Positions 9,028-17,622 are shown, numbered from the stretch's first letter. The stretch is DNA of 64,000 nucleotides from an uncultured Mucilaginibacter sp. (GCF_946479965.1 NZ_CAMLHX010000012.1:1-64000), one strand, 5' to 3'. Notes: generated by a model from the sequence alone, not told the origin. Numbers and translations are program-made.

Positions 9028-9483
9028 ATGAAGAAAGTTATACTTATTTGCTTTATTGCTATCGCGATGGCATCATGTTCTGAGAATTATTCAAACGGCG
9101 AGCGTATTGGTGTTATTACACAGTTTTCTAATACAGGCTTGTGGTGGAAATCATGGGAAGGGCACCTGAACGTTACCCAAACCGGCATGAACAGCAGTGT
9201 ACCATTTGATTTCTCAATAGACAACAACAATCCCGATCAGAAGGTTATCAACCTGTTAGACAGCGCGGCACAACATGGTTGGAAAGTGAAACTGGTTTAC
9301 CACGAAACAAAAGGTAAAAACTGGTTTGATAACCGCGGCGAAACCAATCATTTTGTAACCAAAGTTGAGGTTTTGGATAAAAATATGGCTTCTTTATTCG
9401 GCAATCAAAATACGCGTGCCGGCCGGGTGGTTGATACTATTTATGTAGTGATTGATAAAAGCCAGTTGAAGAACCATAAATAA
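9028..9483 (+). CDS. small lipoprotein, unknown function
   Basis: 151 residues with lipobox MASC (Cys17). The segment ERIGVITQFSNTGLWWKSWEG is the most distinctive feature; a similar G-x-I-x-FS-x-x-G-x-x-x-K-x-WEG pattern is known to me from short phage and bacterial lipoproteins, but I cannot run a search. The rest contains a DNRGETNHFVTKVEV block. It is followed by another exported protein 38 bp later, perhaps in one transcript. Function cannot be assigned. Confidence 0.8.
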   Translation: MKKVILICFIAIAMASCSENYSNGERIGVITQFSNTGLWWKSWEGHLNVTQTGMNSSVPFDFSIDNNNPDQKVINLLDSAAQHGWKVKLVYHETKGKNWFDNRGETNHFVTKVEVLDKNMASLFGNQNTRAGRVVDTIYVVIDKSQLKNHK

Positions 9484-9521
9484 AAATAGAACGGTAACAA
9501 ATAAAATATAAAAATCTTATC

Positions 9522-10379
9522 ATGAAAAAAGCTCCAATATTGGTCATTGCCTGCCTTGCTTCGCACATTTTATTTGCCCAGCAATCACTAAAGTTTAGCG
9601 TGAAATACTTGCCCTTGCAAAATTATGCCACATCTTTTAAAATGGATATGGACATGACTATGAACATTGCAGACGAGACAATGGCAAAAGCGATGAAAGA
9701 TGCCGGTCAGCCATCGTCTATGTTGATGAAAATGAATATGGCAACAGTGTTTAATATGGCCACCAAAGCACAGACTGCCAATAAAGATGTCCCTTTTACG
9801 ATAATCTATAATGACGTTAGCATGAGCGGAAGCATGAACGGACAATCTTTGCCTTTGCCGGATGCCGGCTTGAAAGGTTTCGGTTTTTTTGGCCACTATT
9901 CTAACCAGACAAAGAAAGTAGGCATTGACGGCATCCAGGGTGATACGGTAAATGCGGAAAAGAAAGCAGCGGCAGAAACGCAGCTTTCACAAATATTTAA
10001 TCAGTACAGCTTTCCGGATACTACATTAAAAATTGGCGATAAGTTTGTACAAAATGTACCAATGAGCGTTCCCACAGCAGCGGGGAATGCAGAAGTGATC
10101 ACAAAAGTAACCTATATCTTAAAAGAAATTAAGGCAAACCAGGCGATTTTTGATTTGAACCAGGTGGTTGATATGACAATGAACATACCACAGGCCGGCG
10201 GAGATATGACAATGAAGGGTACAGGTACAGGAAGTATGGTCTATGACATTGCTGCAAAATTTCCGATTAATACCAATATAGCAATTGACCTTGCTTTTAA
10301 AATGAACGCAGGCGGAGCACCCTTATCCGGAAACATGAAAGGTGTATCCATCACGGATGTGAAAGTGACGAAGAAATAA
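9522..10379 (+). CDS. exported protein, DUF6263-like
   Basis: 285 residues with a signal peptide ending near FAQ (residue 20). The mature part is rich in Met and Lys and has repeated patterns such as MDMDMTMNIADETMAKAMKD and GGDMTMKGTGTGSM. It also has IGDKFVQNVPMSVP. This composition and length fit the Bacteroidota DUF6263 group, a soluble beta-rich exported family of unknown role. I recognise the family only by pattern. The gene is the last in a plus-strand run and converges on rmuC. Confidence 0.75.
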   Translation: MKKAPILVIACLASHILFAQQSLKFSVKYLPLQNYATSFKMDMDMTMNIADETMAKAMKDAGQPSSMLMKMNMATVFNMATKAQTANKDVPFTIIYNDVSMSGSMNGQSLPLPDAGLKGFGFFGHYSNQTKKVGIDGIQGDTVNAEKKAAAETQLSQIFNQYSFPDTTLKIGDKFVQNVPMSVPTAAGNAEVITKVTYILKEIKANQAIFDLNQVVDMTMNIPQAGGDMTMKGTGTGSMVYDIAAKFPINTNIAIDLAFKMNAGGAPLSGNMKGVSITDVKVTKK

Positions 10380-10404
10380 ACCGAATAAACAGACGGAGCG
10401 CGTT

Positions 10405-10426
10405 CCCCCTTTAGGGGGTTAGGGGG
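10405..10426. repeat. CCCCCTTTAGGGGG palindrome between convergent genes
   Basis: CCCCCTTTAGGGGG at 10405-10418 is followed by TTAGGGGG, ending next to the rmuC stop codon. A related CCCCCTGAGGGG element lies at 13840-13851. These look like dispersed short palindromes and may act as a bidirectional terminator here. Confidence 0.5.
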
Positions 10427-11806
10427 CTACTCTTCTTCTGTTTCATCCCCAATATATTTCTGATCAATCTGCTTATTAGCCTTAGCGCCCAAACTTCTGA
10501 TTTTTTCGGCGGTGCGGGTTAGGTTGCCTGCGCCATCGGTCAGTTTGTTAAGGGCGCTGTCATAAGCGCTTTGGCTTTGCTTAATGTTTTTGCCGATGCT
10601 TTCCATATCAGTTACAAAGCCAACAAACTTATCATACATACTACCGCTTAAACGCGCAATCTCCAGTACATTTTTGTTTTGACGCTCCTGTTTCCACATG
10701 CTGGCAATAGTACGCAGCGTGGCTAATAATGTTGACGGGCTAACTATCACAACCCGCTTATCCCAGGCATCGCTAAACAATTCAGAATCCAGCTGCACTG
10801 CAAAACTGAAGGATGATTCTATCGGCACAAAAAGCAATACAAAATCCGGCGAATTGATCTGGTACAGATCATGATAGTTTTTGGTTGACAGGTTATGCAC
10901 ATGGCCACGTATAGACTCTACGTGAGCCTTAGAGAAGAGCTTTCTGTCTTCTTCTGTCTCGCAGTTTACCAAACGCTCGTAAGCTATCAGAGACACCTTA
11001 GAGTCGATTATAAGATGTTTGTTATCCGGCAGGTCAATTATAGCGTCGGGCTGTAGGCGGCCACCGTCAAGGCCGGTTATACTGGCTTGCAGGCGATACT
11101 CCTGATCCTTCACCAGGCCGGAGCGTTCCAGTACTTTTTCTAATATTACCTCGCCCCAGTTACCCTGCTTTTTATTATCGCCCTTAAGTGCCTTGGTTAA
11201 GTTACTGGCCTCGTCGCTTATCTGCTTGTTAAGTTCCATTAACTGGGTTATTACACCCTTCATGGTGTTACGCTCGGCGGCTTCCATGTTGTAAACCTTG
11301 TCCACCTTCTCCTCAAACGCTTTCAGGTTTTCTTTTAGCGGATTAAGTATGCTATCCAGGTTATTGCGGTTAACATCAATAAACTCTTTTGATTTTTCTT
11401 TCAGCAGCTTTTCGGCCACATTCTCAAACTCTTTCTGAAAATTTGTACGGATCTGTTCAACCTCGGCTTTTTGCTCCTGCATTTTTTCCTGCTGAGATTT
11501 ATAATAAGAACGAGCGCTCTCTAATGATTGATTGGCTTGGTCTAAACTGGTGCGAACCGATTGGAGTTCTTCTATAAGGCGCTCTTTTTCTTCCTTAAGC
11601 AATTGGGTTATACTTTCTTTCTCGGCAACTACGCCAAGGGCTTTTTGCTCCGCTATGGCAAGCGAGATCTTAAGTTGATCGGCCTCTGCTTTAAGTTGTG
11701 TAAAATCCTGTTCAGAAATGCTGCCTGCAACCTTTGGCCGTTTCAAAAACAGAACCACAGCAACAACCAATAAAACAAGCGAAACAATTAGTACAACCAA
11801 ATCCAT
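10427..11806 (-). CDS. rmuC: DNA recombination protein RmuC
   Basis: 459 residues. One N-terminal membrane segment (about residues 3-22), then a long charged coiled coil to about residue 180, then the RmuC nuclease-like domain. Signature motifs are QGNWGEVILEKVLERSGL, RLQPDAIIDLPDNKHLIIDSKVSL, and PDFVLLFVPIESSF. RmuC limits recombination at inverted repeats and acts in DNA repair; its biochemical activity is still debated. It is monocistronic, with dispersed repeats immediately upstream (11847-11967). Confidence 0.95.
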   Translation of the reverse strand: MDLVVLIVSLVLLVVAVVLFLKRPKVAGSISEQDFTQLKAEADQLKISLAIAEQKALGVVAEKESITQLLKEEKERLIEELQSVRTSLDQANQSLESARSYYKSQQEKMQEQKAEVEQIRTNFQKEFENVAEKLLKEKSKEFIDVNRNNLDSILNPLKENLKAFEEKVDKVYNMEAAERNTMKGVITQLMELNKQISDEASNLTKALKGDNKKQGNWGEVILEKVLERSGLVKDQEYRLQASITGLDGGRLQPDAIIDLPDNKHLIIDSKVSLIAYERLVNCETEEDRKLFSKAHVESIRGHVHNLSTKNYHDLYQINSPDFVLLFVPIESSFSFAVQLDSELFSDAWDKRVVIVSPSTLLATLRTIASMWKQERQNKNVLEIARLSGSMYDKFVGFVTDMESIGKNIKQSQSAYDSALNKLTDGAGNLTRTAEKIRSLGAKANKQIDQKYIGDETEEE

Positions 11807-11846
11807 TTTGATAAAAATATTAGCAAAACGAAGGTAAATAAAATTT

Positions 11847-11967
11847 GCAGATGTGCAGATATGCGGATGTGCAAATGATGATTATTTCAACTTATTTTGT
11901 GTGTCAGCGCGTTTTAATCTTTTTCTTCAAGCATCTGCATATCTGCACATCCTCTCATCCGCATATC
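11847..11967. repeat. inverted pair of a dispersed repeat
   Basis: ATGTGCAGATATGCGGATG at 11851-11869 recurs identically at 55590-55608. The segment at 11932-11967 is an inverted copy whose reverse complement starts GATATGCGGATGAGAG, also found at 55597-55612. The inverted pair flanks about 55 bp between rmuC and gldH and touches the gldH stop codon. Confidence 0.7.
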
Positions 11968-12439
11968 AATGGGCTTTTTCCACCCTCAATCCCACATCGC
12001 TTACCTCATGCAGTGGATTATCCCGCATATTTTGCTCAATGCTGATGTGGTAGGGCCCTGTGGCGGGGAATTTATAATTTAATTTGAAGGGGATACGGAA
12101 GCTATATAGGTTGCCTGATCCTTTACCCAGCCATTGCCCATCGGGTTGGGCAAGTTTAAGTTCATAACGCGACGATGATCCTTTTTTAACAGGATCGCTA
12201 ACCAAAACAAACAGGTTAGAATACTTATAATCGCCGGTTACGCGCAGGTTGATGTACAGATTGTAGCCGGCATTGGCATCATCTATCTTAAAATCATAAC
12301 CAACGCGGTTATTGTACGACCATACCTTATTTGGCAAGGCCGTATTATTATCTATTACAGCGCCCGGATCAGAGCAGCCACAAAAAGCAAAAAGCAAAAA
12401 ACAAACCGACAGATTATAAAGCGGGCGCGTGTTTTTCAT
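11966..12439 (-). CDS. gldH: gliding motility lipoprotein GldH
   Basis: 157 residues with a lipobox around FCGC (Cys22 lipidated). It has the conserved GldH blocks YNLYINLRVTGDYKYSNLF, GQWLGKGSGNLYSFRIPFK, GPYHISIEQNMRDNPL and a terminal DVGLRVE. GldH is needed for gliding in Flavobacterium and is linked to the type IX secretion and gliding machinery; in non-gliding Bacteroidota its role is less clear. Its start codon overlaps the stop of the upstream PSP1 gene (TAATG), so the two are translationally coupled. Other gld genes are not in the window. Confidence 0.93.
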   Translation of the reverse strand: MKNTRPLYNLSVCFLLFAFCGCSDPGAVIDNNTALPNKVWSYNNRVGYDFKIDDANAGYNLYINLRVTGDYKYSNLFVLVSDPVKKGSSSRYELKLAQPDGQWLGKGSGNLYSFRIPFKLNYKFPATGPYHISIEQNMRDNPLHEVSDVGLRVEKAH

Positions 12440-13818
12440 TATGGTTGCGTTGGTGGCTGTTCTCCCTTGTTGTTATTGTTGTTAGGGCGATTGTTATTGC
12501 GCCTGTTTTTGTTCCGGTTCCTATTTGGGTTGCCACTACCTTCAGGGCGCGGACCTTGTTCCGGTCGTGGTCCCTGGTTGGGTCTCGGTCCTTGTTGTGG
12601 CCGTGCTTCCCTTGGTACACCAGGGTTAGCTGCAACTGCCGAAGGTTGTCCGCTACCGGCAGCTGCATTAGGGTTTGGCCTGTTTTTGTTTTTATTACGA
12701 TTGTTGTTTTTCTTTTTGTTACGATTACGCTCATCAAGGCGGGTTAAGCTATCCTGCCCAACAACATTTTCGTAATCCAGCACCTTTGGCGCGGCTACTT
12801 CTATTTCAGTCACAACACCCAGATCATCCGGCAAAACGCCATCGCGATTCATTTGCTGTATTTCTCTAACACGGGCAAGCGGAAGTGGGATCCACGATTC
12901 CTCACGCAGATAGCTAAACCACATTAGCTTTTTAAATATGTCGGTTTTTTGCAGGCGGGCATCTCCTTTAACTGTTTTTAGAATATTCACATTCTCAGGA
13001 ATATGCTTTAACGCATCCATGTAAGTATCCAGCTCATAGTTAAGGCAGCATTTTAATTTGCCGCATTGCCCTGCAAGCTTTAAAGTATTTAATGAAAGAT
13101 TTTGATAGCGTGCCGCTGATGTTGATACCGTTTTAAAATCGGTTAACCAGGTAGAGCAGCACAATTCACGACCGCATGAACCTATACCACCCAAACGGCT
13201 GGCTTCCTGGCGCATACCTATTTGTCGCATCTCTATACGGATACGGAAAGTTTCGGCCATTTTTTTGATCAGCTCCCTAAAATCAACGCGGCCTTCGGCT
13301 GTATAATAAAAAGTAGCTTTTGTTTTATCCGCCTGGTAATCCACATCGCTCAGCTTCATGCTTAGGTTAAGGGTAAGGGCCAGTTTACGGGCGCTGTGCA
13401 TGGTTTCCCACTCCAGGTCCTTGGCGGCCTTCCACTTATCTACGTCCGTTGGTGTAGCCCTGCGATATATTTTTTTGAGTACGTCTTCTTCCTTAACGCG
13501 ACGCTTAACCATCTGCATACGCACCAGTTCGCCGGTTATTGATATGTGGCCAATGTCGTAACCGCCGGTAGCGGCTTCAACAACAACCAGGTCGCCGTTT
13601 TCCAGGTATATATTATCCGTATTTTGAAAAAACTCCTTGCGTGAGCCTTTAAACTTTACTTCTACAATAGAAAAAGGCTTATAATTAACAGGCATGTCCA
13701 TATGCGACAGCCAATCGTAAACATCTAATTTACTGCATCCATTAGTAAGGCATGAGCCATTACTTTTGCAACCCGCGGGCGTACAACCGCCTCCGGTTGA
13801 GCAACTTCCACATCCCAT
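12439..13818 (-). CDS. PSP1 / RicT-like protein with Cys-rich head and low-complexity tail
   Basis: 459 residues. The N-terminus is unusually Cys-rich (GCGSCSTGGGC, then spaced Cys to about residue 28). The central PSP1 domain spans roughly residues 50-270 and includes CGRELCCSTWL and LKCCLNYE, typical of the Fe-S-binding RicT/YaaT family. In Bacillus, RicT is part of a complex that affects RNase Y and phosphorelays; in Bacteroidota the role is unknown. From about residue 370 the tail is low complexity (Asn/Arg/Lys runs and GPRPNQGPRPEQGPRPEG repeats) and is probably disordered. It lies between holB (1-bp gap) and gldH (overlap), the common order in this group. Confidence 0.92.
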   Translation of the reverse strand: MGCGSCSTGGGCTPAGCKSNGSCLTNGCSKLDVYDWLSHMDMPVNYKPFSIVEVKFKGSRKEFFQNTDNIYLENGDLVVVEAATGGYDIGHISITGELVRMQMVKRRVKEEDVLKKIYRRATPTDVDKWKAAKDLEWETMHSARKLALTLNLSMKLSDVDYQADKTKATFYYTAEGRVDFRELIKKMAETFRIRIEMRQIGMRQEASRLGGIGSCGRELCCSTWLTDFKTVSTSAARYQNLSLNTLKLAGQCGKLKCCLNYELDTYMDALKHIPENVNILKTVKGDARLQKTDIFKKLMWFSYLREESWIPLPLARVREIQQMNRDGVLPDDLGVVTEIEVAAPKVLDYENVVGQDSLTRLDERNRNKKKNNNRNKNKNRPNPNAAAGSGQPSAVAANPGVPREARPQQGPRPNQGPRPEQGPRPEGSGNPNRNRNKNRRNNNRPNNNNNKGEQPPTQP

Positions 13819-13819
13819 A

Positions 13820-14965
13820 TTATCTTGATATATATTGATCCCCCTGAGGGGTAGGTTTTAATTTTAAAAATCCAACAATTTGTAAAGATACATCTAAAAA
13901 CATAATTTTCGGATTAGCATTTCGTTCCACATGATAATGCGCTTTTTCCAGCTCACCGGCTATGGCATTAATGGATGGAAAGTTTAATATCGCTGCCATT
14001 TTCTGCGCTGTCTCTAACTCAGCAGCAGGTAAACGCACCAACTCGCCCGCACCGGCCAAAAGCAGACCACACTCCCGTAAAAAGCTTATGCCGTAACGTA
14101 TAAAATTTTTTTGGTTCTCCCGCCCCATTTTAGATAGCTGGTCAACAAAACCAACCAGCTCTATGCCTTTGTTGCCAAAGCAAAGCCTTAGCCACTGAAC
14201 AAAAAGCGGGTGATAGCTTTTGCTGCCCTGCTGCAGCATAAACAACGCTTCGTTTAAACTGCCATTACACAGGTAAGCTATTTCAGCCGCTGCGTTTTCT
14301 GTTTGATGGTGAACTTCTATCAGATGCTGTTTTATTTCCTCATAGCCAACAGGGGGGATCTTTATCAGCTGCGTGCGCGACAGGATAGTGTTCAGTATCT
14401 GGTCCTGATTTTGGGCCACTAGTAAAAACAGTGTGTTTGGCTGCGGCTCTTCAATAATTTTTAAAAGGGCATTGCCCTCTTTGTCCAGGTATTCCGGCAG
14501 CCACAAAATGAGCACCTTGTAATCCGACTCAAAAGGCTTAAGACTTAGTTTTTTTATGATCTGATGGCATTCGGCAATATTGATATTGGCCTGTTTGTTT
14601 TCTGCATCCAGGTAGCCGCGCCAGTTGTCTAGCCCTAAATATGGATTAGTTAAAAAGGCATCGCGCCATTGCTCAATAAAGGTTACTGCTGTATCGTCTT
14701 TGTGTTTAGCGAAAAACGGGTAAGAAAAATGCAGATCAGGGTGCACCAGTTTCTGATACTTACGGCACGATGAACATTCGCCGCAGGAATCATCCCCTTG
14801 TTTATCTAAACAGCATAAATACTGCGCATACGCAACGGCCAATGCCAGGCTTCCGGAGCCTTCCGGACCTAAAAACAATTGCGCGTGGCTCACCCGGTTC
14901 TCTGTTACCGAGGCAACCAAACGCTGCTTAATTGCCGCCTGCCCTACTATCTGTTTAAACTGCAT
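13820..14965 (-). CDS. holB: DNA polymerase III subunit delta prime
   Basis: Clamp-loader subunit of 381 residues. The N-terminal AAA+ fold has a degenerate P-loop (GPEGSGSLALA) that lacks the GKT needed for ATP hydrolysis, as in delta prime. A zinc module follows (Cys cluster around CGECSSCRKYQ). Also present are a conserved ALLKIIEEPQPNTLFLLVAQN and sensor-like SRTQLIKIPP. The last codons (PTPQGDQYISR) cover a CCCCCTGAGGGG palindrome at 13840-13851. It is the first gene of the holB-PSP1-gldH operon and diverges from ruvX. Confidence 0.93.
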   Translation of the reverse strand: MQFKQIVGQAAIKQRLVASVTENRVSHAQLFLGPEGSGSLALAVAYAQYLCCLDKQGDDSCGECSSCRKYQKLVHPDLHFSYPFFAKHKDDTAVTFIEQWRDAFLTNPYLGLDNWRGYLDAENKQANINIAECHQIIKKLSLKPFESDYKVLILWLPEYLDKEGNALLKIIEEPQPNTLFLLVAQNQDQILNTILSRTQLIKIPPVGYEEIKQHLIEVHHQTENAAAEIAYLCNGSLNEALFMLQQGSKSYHPLFVQWLRLCFGNKGIELVGFVDQLSKMGRENQKNFIRYGISFLRECGLLLAGAGELVRLPAAELETAQKMAAILNFPSINAIAGELEKAHYHVERNANPKIMFLDVSLQIVGFLKLKPTPQGDQYISR

Positions 14966-15050
14966 TGGTGCAAAATAGTAATTTGATGCGAAACGCGAGG
15001 AATTTAATAGCGATGGGTTTGACTAATGAATATGTACTGACAAAATTGTG

Positions 15051-15119
15051 CGGGTGGCTCACGGGAGCTCACGGTGGCTCACAGGGCTCAGGGTGGATCA
15101 CCCCGGCTCAGAGCCACCC
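15051..15119. repeat. 10-bp tandem repeat block in the holB-ruvX divergent gap
   Basis: Six degenerate copies of a unit close to CGGGTGGCTCA. The CTCA (once ATCA) ends fall at 15061, 15071, 15081, 15090, 15100 and 15110, a period of 9-10 bp. The block is GC-rich in contrast to its surroundings. Its ends, GGGTGGCTC at 15052-15060 and GAGCCACCC at 15111-15119, can pair as a 9-bp stem. Confidence 0.75.
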
Positions 15120-15135
15120 CTATAATTCAAATATG

Positions 15136-15143
15136 TATCTTTG
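15136..15143 (+). promoter_or_regulatory. promoter -7 element TATCTTTG before ruvX
   Basis: TATCTTTG matches TAnnTTTG and ends 7 bp before the ATG at 15151. The transcript would start at or just before the start codon, which fixes the ruvX start there and rules out the longer frame that opens at 14965. Confidence 0.5.
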
Positions 15144-15150
15144 CAACCAC

Positions 15151-15561
15151 ATGAGAATAATGGCTTTTGATTACGGTACCAAACGAATCGGCATTGCAGT
15201 TACAGATCCGCTGCAGATAATTGCCACGGGCCTGGATAACATCCATCCCAATAAAATAATCGAATTCCTACAAAAGTATCTGCAAGCCGAGCAGGTGGAA
15301 CGCTTTATTGTAGGCGAGCCAAAGCAAATGGACAATACCCCATCGCAATCCGCGCAACACGTTAAGGGCTTTGTTAATCTGTTGAAGAAAACGTTTCCGC
15401 ACATCCCAATTGAAATGCTGGATGAGCGTTTTACATCGAAAATGGCTTCAGCAGTAATAGCCCAAAGCGGCATGGGTAAAAAAGCGAGGCAGAATAAAGA
15501 GTTGGTTGATACAGTTTCGGCGGTAATATTATTGCAGGGATGGATGCAGCAGTATAGATGA
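15151..15561 (+). CDS. ruvX: Holliday junction resolvase-like RuvX/YqgF
   Basis: 136 residues, normal for the YqgF family of RNase H-fold nucleases, implicated in Holliday junction resolution and/or 16S rRNA 5' maturation. It begins MRIMAFDYGTKRIGIAVTD with the first catalytic Asp at residue 7. It continues with IVGEPKQMDN, the Glu-containing MLDERFTSKMA, and a C-terminal KELVDTVSAVILLQGWM with the last acidic residue. The start at 15151 is chosen from the family N-terminus and the promoter element just upstream. Confidence 0.93.
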   Translation: MRIMAFDYGTKRIGIAVTDPLQIIATGLDNIHPNKIIEFLQKYLQAEQVERFIVGEPKQMDNTPSQSAQHVKGFVNLLKKTFPHIPIEMLDERFTSKMASAVIAQSGMGKKARQNKELVDTVSAVILLQGWMQQYR

Positions 15562-15574
15562 TTATTATTTAGGC

Positions 15575-16393
15575 ATGATTGAGACAAGACATCTGTTCCC
15601 AATATTACATGGTAAGCTTATTGAATTACTTTGCTCGCTTTCTGACGAAGATTGGCAGAAGCCAACTATTGCCAAATTATGGACCGTTAAAGATATTGCA
15701 GCACACCTGTTGGATGTTAACTACCGTACAATAGCCTTTAAAAGAAATTATAGCGTTAAGCCCGACCGTGAGATCAATTGTTACGAGGACCTTGTCGGAT
15801 ATTTGAACCATTTAAATGCGGAGTGGGTTTCGGCGATGAAAAGAATTGACCCGGAGACGTTGATTGAAATGCTTGATGAAACAGGCAAACAACATAGCGA
15901 CTATATGGCATCGCTTGATCCAAATGACGAAGCTCCGTTTTCGGTTGCATGGGCAGGCGAAGAGCGCTCAACCATGTGGTTCCATGTAGCACGCGAGTAC
16001 ACTGAAAAATGGCATCACCAACAGCAAATACGCGATGCTGTGGGCAAACAGGGTATAATGGGTCGCGATCTGTACTACCCTTGCATGGATACTTTTATGT
16101 TTGGCTTGCCGCATTGCTACCGCAACACTAACGCGCCAAATGGAACAATAGTTAAAATCACTATCACTACAGATAGCGGAGGCGATTGGTATCTAATAAA
16201 AGGTGATACTGGTTGGATATTGAGCAAAACGGAGTCTGGCGACGTAGCTGCAAGCGTAATTCTTGACCCGGATACCGCCTGGAAGTTATTTACCAAAGGC
16301 CTGACACCCGATACCGCAGCCAAACTGGTTAAATTGGGTGGAGATATAGAATTGGCCGGAGTTGTATTAACAATGGTTGCCGTTATGGCTTAA
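15575..16393 (+). CDS. maleylpyruvate isomerase N-terminal (DinB-fold) protein
   Basis: 272 residues. The N-terminal four-helix DinB/MDMPI_N domain covers about residues 5-150. It contains LSDEDWQKPTIAKLWTVKDI, AAHLLDVNYRT (metal-ligand His in the usual AHL place), and EYTEKWHHQQQIRDA. The C-terminal part (about 165-270) resembles an SCP2/MDMPI_C-like domain with DPDTAWKLFTKGL. Actinobacterial relatives use mycothiol, which Bacteroidota do not make, so the thiol partner and substrate are unknown. It lies 13 bp after ruvX and 10 bp before an O-methyltransferase. Confidence 0.82.
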   Translation: MIETRHLFPILHGKLIELLCSLSDEDWQKPTIAKLWTVKDIAAHLLDVNYRTIAFKRNYSVKPDREINCYEDLVGYLNHLNAEWVSAMKRIDPETLIEMLDETGKQHSDYMASLDPNDEAPFSVAWAGEERSTMWFHVAREYTEKWHHQQQIRDAVGKQGIMGRDLYYPCMDTFMFGLPHCYRNTNAPNGTIVKITITTDSGGDWYLIKGDTGWILSKTESGDVAASVILDPDTAWKLFTKGLTPDTAAKLVKLGGDIELAGVVLTMVAVMA

Positions 16394-16403
16394 AGCAATA
16401 GCA

Positions 16404-17054
16404 ATGGACAATAAACCGGAAATACTTCCTGACGATCTTCAATCCTACCTCGACACCCACTGCGAGCCCGAACCCGATGTGCTTAAACACATCAACCGCG
16501 AAACGCACCTAAGGGTATTAAAACCCAACATGCTTACCGGGCATTACCAGGGCCGGGTGTTAAGCATGATTAGTAAAATGATACGCCCGCGCAGAATTTT
16601 GGAGGTGGGAACCTTTACCGGATATGCCACTATTTGCCTTGCCGAAGGCTTAACAGAAGATGGCATCATCCATACCATTGAGGCTAATTTGGAAATGGAG
16701 GAAATGCTTAACAAACATTTTTCGCTAACAGATGTTGGTAAAAAAATTAAGCTCCATTTTGGCCCCGCAGCACAAGTTATAAGCACAATTGATGAGAAAA
16801 CTTACGATTTAGTGTTTATTGATGCGGATAAAAAGAATAATTTTCTTTACTTTGAATTAATATTTGACAAAGTCAGATCTGGAGGACTAATAATAATTGA
16901 TAATGTGTTGTGGAAAGGAAAGGTATATGGCGCTGAAAATGACGCTGATACTCAAAGCTTCCGACAACTAAATGATCAGATAGCCGCCGACCCGAGAGTT
17001 GATAAACTGATACTCCCGGTGCGTGATGGGTTGCTGGTCATCCAAAAAAAGTAA
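16404..17054 (+). CDS. SAM-dependent O-methyltransferase (COMT/CCoAOMT-like)
   Basis: 216 residues with the Methyltransf_3 fold. Motif I is ILEVGTFTGYATICLAEGL (about residue 63). The metal-ligand Asp lies in VFIDADKKNN, with a second in LIIIDNVLWKGKV. The family methylates catechol-type hydroxyls using a divalent metal; the physiological substrate is unknown. The frame is open from 16377, but the ATG at 16404 lies just after the upstream stop codon and gives the standard N-terminus. It is probably co-transcribed with its upstream neighbour. Confidence 0.9.
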   Translation: MDNKPEILPDDLQSYLDTHCEPEPDVLKHINRETHLRVLKPNMLTGHYQGRVLSMISKMIRPRRILEVGTFTGYATICLAEGLTEDGIIHTIEANLEMEEMLNKHFSLTDVGKKIKLHFGPAAQVISTIDEKTYDLVFIDADKKNNFLYFELIFDKVRSGGLIIIDNVLWKGKVYGAENDADTQSFRQLNDQIAADPRVDKLILPVRDGLLVIQKK

Positions 17055-17057
17055 ATT

Positions 17058-17603
17058 ATGAAGAAAACCTTACTGATTGCCACATTGGTCATCTGTAGTT
17101 TTGCAGCATCCGCGCAAGCACAAAAGCACACCTCACAAACTTATATCGAACAATTCAAAGATAATGCCATAAGTATTATGCGCGAAACGGGTATCCCGGC
17201 CAGCATAATTTTAGGTATTGCCATGCACGAATCAGGTAACGGAAACAGCAACATCGCCCAAAAACTGAACAATCAGTTCGGAATAAAGGGCAACAGCGGC
17301 TCTGTTTACTACAAAAACAAGAAGAAAGTACGCTCATCCTACAAAAAATACGACTCCATCATGGATTCGTTTGCCGATTTTGCCCGCATAATTACGCAGC
17401 GACGTGACCGTGGTGCTATATCATCCGAACTTACAGAAACCGAGTACGAAAAATGGGTAAGAGGTATTCAGCGCAGCGGCTATGCAAGCAGCAAAAAATG
17501 GGGCGCTCAGGTACTGGCTATCATTCGCAAGTATGATCTGAACCAGTTAGATAACGAAGCTAAGCCTGCTCCGCAAATGGCACAAACTGTTGAGGCAAAA
17601 TAA
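17058..17603 (+). CDS. exported glucosaminidase-domain protein (peptidoglycan hydrolase)
   Basis: 181 residues with a signal peptide (ends near SAQAQ, residue 21) and a single FlgJ/AcmA-type N-acetylglucosaminidase domain. The catalytic Glu is in AMHESGNGNS; NQFGIKG, YKKYDSIMDSFADFARII and the C-terminal YASSKKWGAQVLAIIRKYDL are typical. It is predicted to cleave the glycan strands of peptidoglycan. It starts 3 bp after the methyltransferase stop codon and is followed by a paralogue with LysM, so the two form a tandem pair. Confidence 0.92.
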   Translation: MKKTLLIATLVICSFAASAQAQKHTSQTYIEQFKDNAISIMRETGIPASIILGIAMHESGNGNSNIAQKLNNQFGIKGNSGSVYYKNKKKVRSSYKKYDSIMDSFADFARIITQRRDRGAISSELTETEYEKWVRGIQRSGYASSKKWGAQVLAIIRKYDLNQLDNEAKPAPQMAQTVEAK

Positions 17604-17622
17604 ATACCATTTGGCACACAAG

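Noticed and set aside
12331..12775. Several ORFs opposite or out of frame with the PSP1 tail
   Set aside because: Shadows produced by the low-complexity Asn/Arg/Pro coding sequence; composition is biased and no motif is present.
14965..15150. N-terminal extension of the RuvX frame
   Set aside because: It reads through the 10-bp repeat block, the family starts at MRIMAFDYG, and a promoter element lies at 15136-15143.
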